Of a stretch of DNA of 64,000 nucleotides, positions 23,919 to 34,500 are shown in pieces. Under the pieces are notes generated by a model. That model had not been told where the DNA came from. It worked only from the letters and a program-made list of their open reading frames with translations, and ran no database searches. Origin of the DNA: Liquidambar formosana (taxonomy: Eukaryota > Streptophyta > Magnoliopsida > Saxifragales > Altingiaceae). The position numbers and the translations under genes are program-made. The stretch's first letter is position 1, and each line of letters begins with the position of its first letter. Location: contig CM077823.1 of the NCBI GenBank assembly GCA_039720395.1, positions 30,710,371-30,774,370 of the forward strand, read 5' to 3'.

Positions 23919-24230
23919 TTTTAAAATTGATTTCCCTTTTAGGGCAAGTTACATAGATTTTGACAGATGTGTGGATTGGGGGCTCACCGCCGCGGGGGGG
24001 GAATGGCCTCACTTATGGGTGAGGACATATCCTCATCACAAGAAAAATTAATAAGAATAATAATATTTTAAAATTGATTTCCCTTTTAGGGCAAGTTACA
24101 TAGATTTTGACAGATGTGTGGATTTTTTTTGGGGGGGTGGGGGGGTTGTGACCCCAGAGAAATGGCCTCACTTATGGGTGAGGACATATCCTCATCACAA
24201 GAAAAATTAATAAATTAAGAATAATAATAA
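23919..24230. repeat. Local tandem duplication with diverged G-rich centre
   Basis: A unit of about 145-165 bp starting TTAAAATTGATTTCCC occurs at 23919-24065 and again from 24066. Outer parts are nearly identical, including GGCCTCACTTATGGGTGAGG and AGGACATATCCTCATCAC. The centres differ in G-run length and sequence (GCTCACCGCCGCGGGGG versus a longer T/G run). Confidence 0.9.
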
Positions 24231-25261
24231 ATCATACAACTTTTAAATACATGCATCGACCATTTTTAAACCTCAGAAACCTTATCTACTTGGAAGATGA
24301 GACATGAGTCATTGAGTGGCATGACTGGGCCCCGGAATTTGACCACCATTAGTTTCTCGTCGAGTAGTCGTATCCATGGTTTAATGTTTGTGATTAGTGG
24401 CATTTGCCTCGATGCTAATAAGGGTCATCCTGATCCTATATTGATAACAATTGTGCAACACCATGATCTCTGATTGCATACCATGACAGGTAATTGCGTT
24501 CCTCGTCATGCTATGTTTGGTTGACATAGCCTTTTGGGCACATACAAAATCATAAGAAAAAGAAAATTTTATAAATATATATATTTTTAATAAAGAAGAA
24601 ATCCTTGGGACAAATACTGAGTTCATATAAGATCTTACTAACATACCCATATGAACCAAATAATTAAATTTAAAATCCATGAGAACTATATATGAAATCT
24701 TGTACAGATGATTCTAAGGGGTTAGAATCGAACTCAACCAGTAACATTTTGCCTAAGATAGTAATGGATAGGAGAAAAAATGAAAAGAAAGAAAGAGAGA
24801 AAGTGGTAAGATGACACAAATGCTTACCCAAAAAAAAAAACAAAGGATGACACAAATATTAAAGAAATTTCTTTCTCAAAGTGAATTGCTTAAAATGATT
24901 TGTTTTTTTGCCCCCATAATAAAAAGCTTTCTCGAGCCTATGGGTTAAGCGACATGATAGCCTTTTTTCGACCCATAAAACACACCCTCAATCATGATTT
25001 GATCCAAGAACATTGTGCGTGAGAGTGATTCAAGAATATTGTTATTTAATAATTTGAATTCAAACTTGCATGGGTTGGGTGAGTGTCCTCCTAAGTACAA
25101 ACAATTTCATATGTCATAGTAAGTGATGGATGCTATGCATTTGGGTGTTCCCGACGGATTTAGTTTTTTTCTTTTTTATTGGATTGATCATTCCACCATG
25201 CCTTTGATTCTGAAACTTGATAAATAGTTTTACACCCCCAATCCCCTTGATAAATAGGCAT
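24231..25261. other. Intergenic, no gene recognised
   Basis: AT-rich; minus-strand open frames at 24381-24855 show no recognisable domain and look like chance frames. Confidence 0.5.
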
Positions 25262-27090
25262 CTTTCAGTAGGGATAATTTAAAAATCTTTGAAAAAAATA
25301 TGGGGACTTTTGCCTCAAGTCCTTATTTTAGACCTTATACAGGCATAGATCCACAAGATATTCTTGTACAGTGTTAGCCCACTGAAAATAGAATAGACCA
25401 AAAATACCTTTGGACCTACACGTTACCTCATTCCTCTCCACCTTCGTGGAGCTCAAATGGAAGATCTGTGGGCATCATTAAGAAAACATTTGGCATCTTT
25501 TCCATTCAAGCCACCGCCGTTTACCATACCCCCAACCTGTTATTACTGCCTCCGACACTTTCTTGAGTGGTGAAACCACCACTAATTTCTACAGATTTTA
25601 CACTAGCTCCACTACCACTACTCCTATCTACTTTGTCAACCATCAAGTCTCTTTTGTAGCCACCACTTGCATTTTCGGCTTCGATGACTCCTCTCTCATC
25701 GATCTCTAATCCTCACACTCGAATTGTTCCTGTTGCTAGCCACCGCCGTACATTGCCCATGAGTTTGTCTATTTCTCTTCTCCAATCGACAAGGAAGGAA
25801 GCGTAACTCACCTCTTTTGCTTCTACTTTTTCGTGGAGTATCTCCACGAAGTTGAGGGTCTGATATAATAGAAACTCTGGGGTTTTATTTTGTGAAAAAT
25901 TGCATAAAAAACCTCCAGAGCTAGAAGAGATTAGAATTTATAGGAACAAATAAGACATGTTTTAACAGTTTTTTTTAAAGAAAAATTTCACAAAAGTTAC
26001 ATTGGAAAAGAGTTACATGAATCACACTTGATCATTGTTTTTGGGAAAAAATCATGTTATTCAACTTTGTGTTTACTCCAGATAAATTAGGGTTTTTGTA
26101 GAAAAGACTAATTTAATTCATTTGTAAGATGAACGTTTTCAGATTAATTAATCTTAAATCAACATTAATAGATATTGGGGTTTTGCTAGGAAATAGTAAT
26201 ACAATCTCAAAATTTTAAACAATTTCTTATTGAAATACAAATTTCTAAGGTGATTCTAATTGCGTTTTGTTTAAAATTAGCCAAGATATTGCATGTAACT
26301 TTAATAATCTTTTTTTTTTTTTGGTTAAAATAGTTACATGTAACTATTGTAACAATGACATTGGAACATGTTATTTCATGGGGACTTTGGCCGCAAGTCC
26401 ATAAATTACATATAAGCATATAATATAAAAAGTTACATATAATTGTTTTACATTCACCATTTCTTTTGCACAAATCTGTAAACAGTTACATGAATAGATT
26501 TCATTGTGTGAGTAATTTGTGGAAGTATGAGTGTTTCATATCAATTCCTCATAATTTTCTTTTCTTTAGTCATGAATTTTCAAACAGTTACATGTCAGTG
26601 TTTAAAAACAACTACATGTAATGGTTTTAGAAAACATTATCTTTTGTCAAATTTACAAAATCTTTTACTACTAATACCAAAATTAATTGTTTTATTCAGA
26701 ATTAACAGTTAAATATACTTACAAAACAATAATTTAAATTTAAATTTAAACTCTATTAAAAATAATTTAATTTTAATATTTGCTAAACAGTTCCATGTAA
26801 CTGTTTGTAACAGTTACATATCTAACATGGATCTTGTTTCAAAGGTCTCAATGAATAGATTTCAAAAATATAAATTTTATTGAAAACCAATATATAAAAT
26901 AAAAGTTACGTTATTTTAAAATTTGAAAACAAAAAATAACAACTTAAGGGTATAATTGACTTTATGCACCTAAAACTCTCATAAAAAAACTACTGTTTCA
27001 TTTAAAAGAGAACTTATGGCTGCATAAGATTTAACCTTGGACTTATACCTTTATAAGTTTTAAAAAGTAGACTTTTCACTAATTTTTCCA
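25262..27090. mobile_element. Probable large non-autonomous element with an exon-like insert
   Basis: The outer segments are related in inverted orientation: AAGTCC..TTA..CTTATACAGGCAT near 25318-25347 and its inverse near 27020-27050. A further copy of the GACTT..GCAAGTCC word lies near 26382-26402. The interior 25440-25870 has a coding-like, more GC-rich composition with CCACCGCCG words but no long open frame. The right half is AT-rich and holds at least eight (A)GTTACATG(TAACT)-type words. TSDs and exact ends are not established. It could be a foldback transposon that captured gene sequence, or two overlapping elements. Confidence 0.45.
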
Positions 27091-27920
27091 AAAATATTAT
27101 ACTTCATTAGTTGTGAAAGTGCAAATGTTGCAACAGTGTGGAGGTTTAGATATATGAAAGCGATCAGTATAGCTAAGGAGCCTTGGCTTAAATGGCACCG
27201 GATGGAGTCCGTATAATAACTTATTAAAAATACCATTGAAATGAGATTTCACCCAATGCCCCTTAAATTTTGGGCCCAAAAAAACCCACACAAAAAAAAA
27301 AAAAAAAGAAAAAAAAAAGAGGAAAAATACTCAATACCCATTAAATTGATAAGTGCAGAACAATGAATTGGTAGGCAAATTGAGTAAATGCTGCATCTTT
27401 GGGCGACCACCCATAAAATCCAAAGATCATTGTGTCACAATCATGCTTATCAGCTTAATATGATCCAAATTTCTTGTGCTAGTAACATCGAACCAATGCC
27501 TACCAATCAATTTAGAACGTTCAACCAATGCGACTACCACTCGACGAGACCCAATGGTGGTTAAATTCATGGTGGGCTAAAGTCATCGTGTAAGTTGTTA
27601 GGGCTAATCTAGAACTAAAGCTTCTTCCTCTTTCTAGAACGGTTCGATTCATTGATTTATTATAGGCTGATTGATTAGAACACCATTTTGGTCCTCGGTC
27701 ATAGATCAAAGGATGACTTTTCCAAAAGAAATGGTTATCTTTTGAATTCGAATAAAGAGGGGAAAAATAAAAAAATGTCTTTATCAGGTGGTGAGACAAA
27801 AAGTTATCCCACTGGTCGATGAGACATATAGCACTACTTTTTGAAAATGGGGAAATTATAGATTATCTGCAGGCAAATAGTGGAGAACACATAGTTATGT
27901 TCTTAATAATATCTATACCG
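27091..27920. other. Intergenic, no gene recognised
   Basis: Poly-A at 27292-27320 and short minus-strand open frames only. Confidence 0.5.
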
Positions 27921-28243
27921 CTTTAATGTGTTTGGTTTGAAGGAATGAGCAAGGTAGAAAAAAAAACATGAATGTTTGGTAATATAAAAGAATGAAATGA
28001 TTATTCTTTTGTGAAAGATTATTCTTTTTAATAAGAGAATAGCCATTCCTTCCTAAAGAAAGAAGAATGGCTATTCCCTTCTTTTTAGAAGTGAAAATCA
28101 TTAAAAGTGTATCCTACCTATTACTTTCCATTCTATTCCCATTCCTTACCAAACATTAGGTATGAAATGGATATTCTCATTCCATTTTCATTCTCATTCT
28201 ATTCCTACTCCTATTCCATTTTCTCAAACCAAACATAGCCTAA
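27921..28243. mobile_element. Palindromic MITE (family 8)
   Basis: The ends contain TGTTTGGTTTGA and the inverse TCAAACCAAACA, and the body is full of GAATGG/CCATTC words with a central near-palindrome around 28040-28080 (AATAGCCATTCCTTC and its inverse). This fits a hAT-like small element, but the TSD was not resolved. Confidence 0.7.
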
Positions 28244-28312
28244 GTGAGTAACTATAAATCCCTTCATTATTATTGCATAAGCCTGCCTAATATATTGGTA
28301 AAATTTGAAAGG

Positions 28313-28463
28313 GGGGGAATATTAGATTGGTCGATCTACAAAAATAATTACAATTCAACGCAAATTCCTACTAACTTCTTAGTAAATGACTATTAACTTA
28401 AATAACAATGACTACTAATTGTAATTATTTTTCTATACTCCGAGCAATCTAAAATTCCCTTGA
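28313..28463. mobile_element. Small MITE (family 9)
   Basis: Shares the AATAATTACAATT / AATTGTAATTATT palindrome and TGACTACTAA words with 14443-14600 and 39966-40090. Confidence 0.55.
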
Positions 28464-28750
28464 AACTGTTTCGTAGCAAGCCTTAGGTTAAAATTAATAA
28501 ATTAAAATCTTGTCTCATAGTTGAATAATACCACTACATGATAATGAAAGTGATGGTGAGAATGAAAATACATTTTTTTTCTTTTTTTTCAAATGATAGG
28601 AGAATACCCACCCAACTTCATTTCCTTTGATTGAAAAGCTGGTTGAAAACCAAATGTAGTTATAGGTTCAACGTGACGAGGGTCGTTATGGGAGGGCCAA
28701 TAGCAATGCTTTTGGATCTCCCCTGGCAACTCCAAAAGAATACCCCATGA

Positions 28751-28934
28751 TAGGGGTGTTAATGGTTTTGGTTAAAACCGAGAACCAAACCAAACCGAGC
28801 GGTTTGGTTTGGTTTTTTTGTCATTAGGTTTGGTTATGGTTTTAATTTTAGAAAACCGAACTCAATTGGTTTGGTTTTGGTTTTCAATTTTAAAAAACCA
28901 AACCAAACCGAAAAACCAAAAAAACCGAAAAATA

Positions 28935-28982
<48 letters not shown>

Positions 28983-29435
28983 TAAAGTTTGTAAATTCCC
29001 AATTCTAATAAGGGTAAAATAGGTAATGGGCTTGTTTTGGTTGATTTTAAGTTTCTTATTGTTTTCCCATTTTTAGATTGGCATGTATTAAACTAGTTAT
29101 TAATGTTGTGTGTGATATTGACATATTGATATATGTCAATATGTTTCTATTTTGATACAATGTTTGTTTTTTTTAGTTGCTAATGTAATGCTTTTATTAA
29201 AAAGGTTTTTATTTGGAGTTTGGCATGTCATTTTTTTCATTTTCAATTATTTGTTGTTACTTGATAGGTTAAAACTGAAACCGAACCTAACCAAACCGAA
29301 ATATAATGGTTTGGTTTGGTTTGGTTTTTTTTTAGTATGGTTTGGTTTTGGTTTGGGAGGAACAAAACCGAAGTATAATAGTTTGGTTTGAAATCTCCCC
29401 TAAAACCGAACCAAATCGAACCATTAACACCCCTA
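28751..29435. mobile_element. hAT-type MITE made of GGTTTGGTTT repeats
   Basis: The ends TAGGGGTGTTAATGGTT and its inverse AACCATTAACACCCCTA are flanked by a perfect 8-bp target duplication CCCCATGA (28743-28750 and 29436-29443), as left by hAT transposases. The subterminal regions are packed with AACCAAACC and its inverse, and an (AT)n run sits at 28935-28977. The element ends only 160 bases upstream of the EVE gene's promoter elements. Confidence 0.93.
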
Positions 29436-29595
29436 CCCCATGATGCAGCAGAAAAACATTCAAAAGACTAATGTTATTGGGTTCCATTACTTTTCCATGA
29501 GGTCGAATAGCATTACCCAACAAAATGCGGGACTTAAAAGGCTGAACACCCCGGCCCAAATGTAGCACAAAAGCCTAGGCACATCTCTGCAAATA

Positions 29596-29633
29596 TTGGC
29601 GCCAAAACAACCACATTTCCCGCCATATATAAA
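29596..29633 (+). promoter_or_regulatory. Two E2F-type sites and TATA box of the EVE-domain gene
   Basis: TTGGCGCCAAAA (29596-29607) contains TTTGGCGC on the minus strand, and TTTCCCGC lies at 29616-29623 on the plus strand; both match the E2F consensus TTTSSCGC. TATATAAA follows at 29626-29633, about 91 bases before the ATG. The compact order E2F-E2F-TATA suggests cell-cycle or DNA-replication-linked expression. Confidence 0.7.
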
Positions 29634-29723
29634 CCACCTCCCACCTTCCAAACTCCCCCTCCACCCAAAACCCAAAACCTCTCCAAAACCCCATATCAAA
29701 TCTTCCAAGAAAAACAAGCACAG

Positions 29724-30197
29724 ATGACCAAAAACAACCAATACTGGCTGCTGAAAACGGAGATCGGCGAGTGGTCCTGGGACGACCAAGCCGCAAACGG
29801 CGGCGTATCCAAGTGGGACGGTGTCAAGAATAAGCAAGCCCAGAAGCACCTCAAGGCCATGCGCCTCGGCGACCTCTGCTTATTCTACCACTCTGGCGCC
29901 AAAGCCCGCCGCGTCGTCGGCGTCGTCACCGTCACACGCGAATGGTATCCGGAGAATGACGGCGACGGAGGCGACGGTGCTGTTGATGTAAAAGCGGTTG
30001 GGGAGATGAGGAGGCCGGTGGACTTGAAGGAGATGAAGGGGGATGAAGGGTTGAAGGGGTTTACTCTTTTTAGGCAGCCCCGGCTGTCGGTCGTGCCGGT
30101 GCCGAGGAATTTGTGGGATCGGATTTGTGAAATTGGAGGTGGGTTTGAAGGGGACGGTGGAGAAGGTGATGGCGGTGTGGAGGAACAGGATGATTAG
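29724..30197 (+). CDS. THYN1: EVE-domain (thymocyte nuclear protein 1-like) protein
   Basis: A single-exon 157-aa protein. Residues 6-150 form an EVE domain: YWLLKTE at the start, WSWDD, WDGVKNKQA, then MRLGDLCLFYHSG, RRVVGVVTVTREWYP and a final QPRLSVVPVP strand. The EVE fold is related to PUA and YTH domains and is thought to bind modified bases in nucleic acid; the eukaryotic THYN1 branch is nuclear and its exact role is unsettled. The C-terminal tail (about 140-157) is Gly/Asp/Glu-rich and probably disordered. The ATG is the first after the TATA box at 29626 and directly precedes the conserved domain. The 3' UTR runs to about 30400. The gene is GC-rich compared with its surroundings, as is the RsmE first exon. 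Confidence 0.93.
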   Translation: MTKNNQYWLLKTEIGEWSWDDQAANGGVSKWDGVKNKQAQKHLKAMRLGDLCLFYHSGAKARRVVGVVTVTREWYPENDGDGGDGAVDVKAVGEMRRPVDLKEMKGDEGLKGFTLFRQPRLSVVPVPRNLWDRICEIGGGFEGDGGEGDGGVEEQDD

Positions 30198-30529
30198 AAA
30201 TATTAGATGCATGATTAGTAGTACTATAGTGTTGTTGCTCATGACGGAATGAGTGGGCATTTTGCATTTTGGACAGGATGGGTGTATCATGTATGTAATG
30301 TTTGTGGCAATAGGCTTTTTGAATGCCTGGTAGGTGTTTGTAATTTTGTGGCAATGGGATCTTAGGTGGTTTTTTTTTTTTGTAAAGGTCTTTTTGTAAG
30401 CACAATTGGATATGAACAAAGATTAGTTAGCTTTGGCCGATACCCAATTTGTCTATTGGTTGCTTAATGTACTCTAAGATGACACAATTTGAGGAAAAAA
30501 AATTAAAAAAAAAAAATTTCTCTTTTGGG

Positions 30530-30745
30530 GTGTTAAAAGGGATGTCTAAACAAAATGACTAAAAAAATCGATTTAGATGTTAGGTTTTAAAAAATCTATT
30601 TTTTACAAAATTATTTAAAATGATATTTTCTAAGAGACTATATAAGTCTGTTTTTATAATTTTTTTTATATTTTTTTGTAAAACTTTGAAAAATTTAAGA
30701 TAAATGGAGAAATAAAAAAAGTCTTGGGTGCCAAAGTAACCTCTT
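30530..30745. mobile_element. Half of a family 1 foldback MITE
   Basis: Only one arm remains. It has the family order TTTACAAAATTATT, AAAATGATATTTTCTAA, TTTTATAT and ends CTTGGGTGCCAAAGTAACC, parallel to the right arm of 57119-57521. It lies in the gap between the EVE and RsmE genes. Confidence 0.6.
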
Positions 30746-31256
30746 AAAGTATGACTCATCAAATGTAGACAGGTGAGGATTGTTGGAGCCTTGAACCAAA
30801 GCTATCTTTAGCTGAGGAAAGTTGAGTTGAAGGTTGCTTGGGAAGTCAATTCATTTATCTTATCGATGAGTTTGATTGAACTTTCATTCCTTATTCATCT
30901 TTGATTTGCCTCGTTCGGTCATTTTTGAGAATAAAGAAATTGGAGTTGGCCCATCTTTTGCTCTTTAATATATAAATCTTGCTTATAAAAAAGAAAGTAC
31001 TCAAGTTTAGCTCAACAAATTAGTCTGAACAAGAAGCTTGAACCAGTTTTTATCAATGCTGAGCAAAAGTCCAAATAGCTTCACTTATCTTGCAACCCTA
31101 TTTTGGGCTTGGGTTATGTATTTTGTTGTTCAGGCTTTTGGGCCCGTTAACCAGGTGGGGTTTTCTACTCTGCCCTCATTTTCTTTTCCGAAACGCCAAA
31201 CAGATTGGAAATCATTTCTTCATCGACGTCCCCCGTTTCAAAATTTTGGTTTTCCA

Positions 31257-31446
31257 ATGCAAACCCTAGTTTTTCGACCTCGTTTCGGAGATTTTCTGAA
31301 CCGTTCATGGCGAAAAGCTTCTAGTCTCCGAGCATTTTCAACATCGTCGGATCACTCGAACCAGTCTCGCGGGGGTCTCCCTCGCTTCTTCTCCGATGTT
31401 CTCCCTCCTTCCAAGGCACACTACTCCATCTCTCTCCCTCTCCTTC

Positions 31447-31508
<62 letters not shown>

Positions 31509-34500
31509 TTGAGCTCTGTTTGGCTGCTGAGAAAACAGAGGAAAAAGAAAAGAAGAGTTTTATGCCATTAAGTTGCCACATTATAAGAAACTGGCCTAAA
31601 CCGACCCGAATATCGTGTTTGGCGCAGTTCAACTGACGTTATTGTTTTCTCGGGTCCGAAACAGGATAACATTGGACATTTTGATTTCTTTTCCTACATC
31701 ATAAAGGAAGACCTCGTAGTAAGGCAACAAAATTGCGCCTTTTGATACCATTTCTTGTATATTCCATCCTTTAAATTTACTCTTTAGTAGCTATGTGCAT
31801 TACTTATCACCAATTCATCATGCTCATTGCATATTTTCTCTTTTCCATTAGATATAGTATTTGATTGAAGACAATATGCTTACTGTTTTCAATAAAAGTG
31901 CAGGGCAGCGTTGTTCGCGTCCAAGGTGATGAATTCTGGCATATGACGAAAGTTTTAAGGTTGGGTGTCAATGATAGGTACTCATTGTTATCATCGTCAT
32001 CACTTTTTGAGTTTATCTTATTTGTATGTGTGCATTTCAGCTGAAGAATTGTATTTAATCTTGATAATTTTATCGACTCTTGCATAGAATTTGGAACTAT
32101 CAATGTTGTGAAGGGAAAACATTGATGCGAGCTATCATGGTAAATTATAAGCTCTGCTACAAGTATGTTGCAATTGTTCTGTAGTATGTGGGAAGTTTTA
32201 GTTGCTTAGTTTTCTTGATTAAAAAAGTAAAGAGCAATTTGTTTCGAGTGGGAAACTGCTTGTAAGTAGATATTATGATGCAGTAACAAAGAGTGCTTGA
32301 GCACATGAGTGGATCTTATGATAGAGACTTTTGGTCTAACCCATCGGTTTCCATTTGCATTCCTCCCCACCCCACTTTTATTTTAATTTATTCTTTCGCA
32401 ATTGTAATTATATATATAAGAAATGGTATTTGAGGAAAGTAAAATTATTTTTTGCTTTGACTTTTGACAATGATCAAACATTTTGGGACATCCCAAAATG
32501 GAAATTGTGATCAAACAAAGTGGAACAGAGTGAGTACTTTTTCCAAGAGATTTCCATTGGTACCTTCAAAACTTTGAAAACTGCGCTTTTATTTGTTCAT
32601 CTTTTTGTGGAGGTAATTGGTTTTAGAAGTGAAAGCTAACTTTCAAGTTCTGATTAGTTAGTAGACTTCTCAATTCCATTCTTCTTCCATAAGTGCTTAT
32701 TTTGTTCATTTGTTGGTTTGGACATGTTGACATGGTATTTTCACAGTTAGGACAAGAATAATTGGATTCTGGTGAAGCACATGTGCTCAAGTGTCTCAAG
32801 TACAGAACTTTTTCTAACAAATTTAATTTAAAATAAAAATATTATTCTCCATTGTTCAACCAAAGAAAAAAAACTTGATGCAGCAGCTTAATACTTTTAA
32901 AATCTAGTCTTCTTAGTACTTAGAGCCTAAGGGAGTGTTTAATTCAGGTTTTGAAAGTAGTTTTCCGTTTTTTAAAAATAAAAAATTCAACTCTTGTGTT
33001 TTCTCTGGCATTGCAATCTCAAAAAATGTTCCCAAATGTTTCTCTTAAAACCTTTGCATTTCTAAAAATGTTGAGAAGTTGTTTTTGGGTTGTCATTTTT
33101 AAATCTTGTTTAGAGGAAAGACAATACAATAGAAGACAACATGTTGAATATTTTTTCTGTTTTCATTTTCTAAAGTTTAAAAAATAAAATCTCCAAAGTG
33201 TATATGCACTTTTTAAACCCAACCCAAACAGTCTCTGAGGTGCTAAACTGTGGTCTAGATTTCATCTTTGGTCTATATAGCATCGGGATTAATTAATTAA
33301 AGTTTATCTGAATTTAGTTTGAACCTTATTTAACTTTTTTAGAAATCTTTAGCAGCAAATAATAGCTAATTTCTTGTGTGGTGCTTAATTTATTTATGGT
33401 TTTCCACATCATGTTATGCAAGGGTAGAGCTCTTCAATGGAAAAGGAGGTTTGATAGAAGGGTGCATACAGAGCATTGACCGCACTGGAGTTGATTTTGT
33501 GGCATTTGAAGATCCAAAATTAGTTCTTCCTCAAAGCACACAGTGGCATGTGTTTGCATCTTTTGGTTAGTTTTTTGAGATTTTCAGTAGAAACAATACA
33601 TATATGAAGTTGCTTTGTAATAAGGTATAGAGTGTTTTCGATCATGTGTTTAAAGTGGTTAGTATTTAGGTACTTTGAAGGGTGGTCGAGCAGATTGGCT
33701 TGTTGAGAAATGCACGGTATGTCCTACATGTTTATATGGGTATTATGTGGTTGGGAGATTTTGTTGTTATACAAGCCATTAATTCTCTTTTTATTTTTTA
33801 TTTTTTTTTCGGGGTCTTAGGAGCTGGGGGCTAATAGTGTGACGCCTCTGCTGACTGAACGTTCTCCTTCAATCTCGGAAAATCGTGTGGACAGATTGCA
33901 ACGTGTCATTCTAGCTGCAGCTAAACAATGTAAATTAGTGGTTCTTGAATTTTTTTTTTTTTTTTTTTTTTTCCCCCTCAAAGTAGATTTGAGGTGAAAT
34001 TTGACGTATTCTTCTCCTTTTCAATTTTTATGTGGTATACAGAGATCTAAGAATGGACACAAACACATGACACAATTACGACACGACATAGACTTGTCGA
34101 TGTAGCAAATTCTAAAAATCTAGGATATAACACGGTGGGTAAATGGCATTAATAAAATTTATATTTTTATACATATTATTATATTATGTCATATAGCATC
34201 ATATACATCATTTAAAACGCATCATTTTCTATGATTTTTGGAATTCCTAGTTGAGTTGGTTCACCAAAAAGATAAAACAAAAATGAACAAAGATAAGACA
34301 AAAAGAAAAGGAAGAACAAGAAAAATAAGGAGGTGAAGAGAGAGGTGTCGTGTCATAGGTGTGTTGGAGGAGTGTTGTGTTTGACTTGTATCCAACACTA
34401 GTATGGCACCTCCAGGGAAGTAGTCATTCTTCTTAGATAGGGATTCATATCAGTTTAAATCTGGCTCTGATGGATGTGGGTGTGTAATGTGTCTGAAATT

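Noticed and set aside
29880..30419. Long minus-strand frames opposite the EVE gene
   Set aside because: They are the antisense shadow of a GC-rich coding exon; the plus-strand EVE domain is unmistakable.
31038..31256. N-terminal extension of the RsmE frame upstream of the ATG at 31257
   Set aside because: The frame is open but does not resemble the family; the ATG at 31257 begins the transit-peptide-like region.
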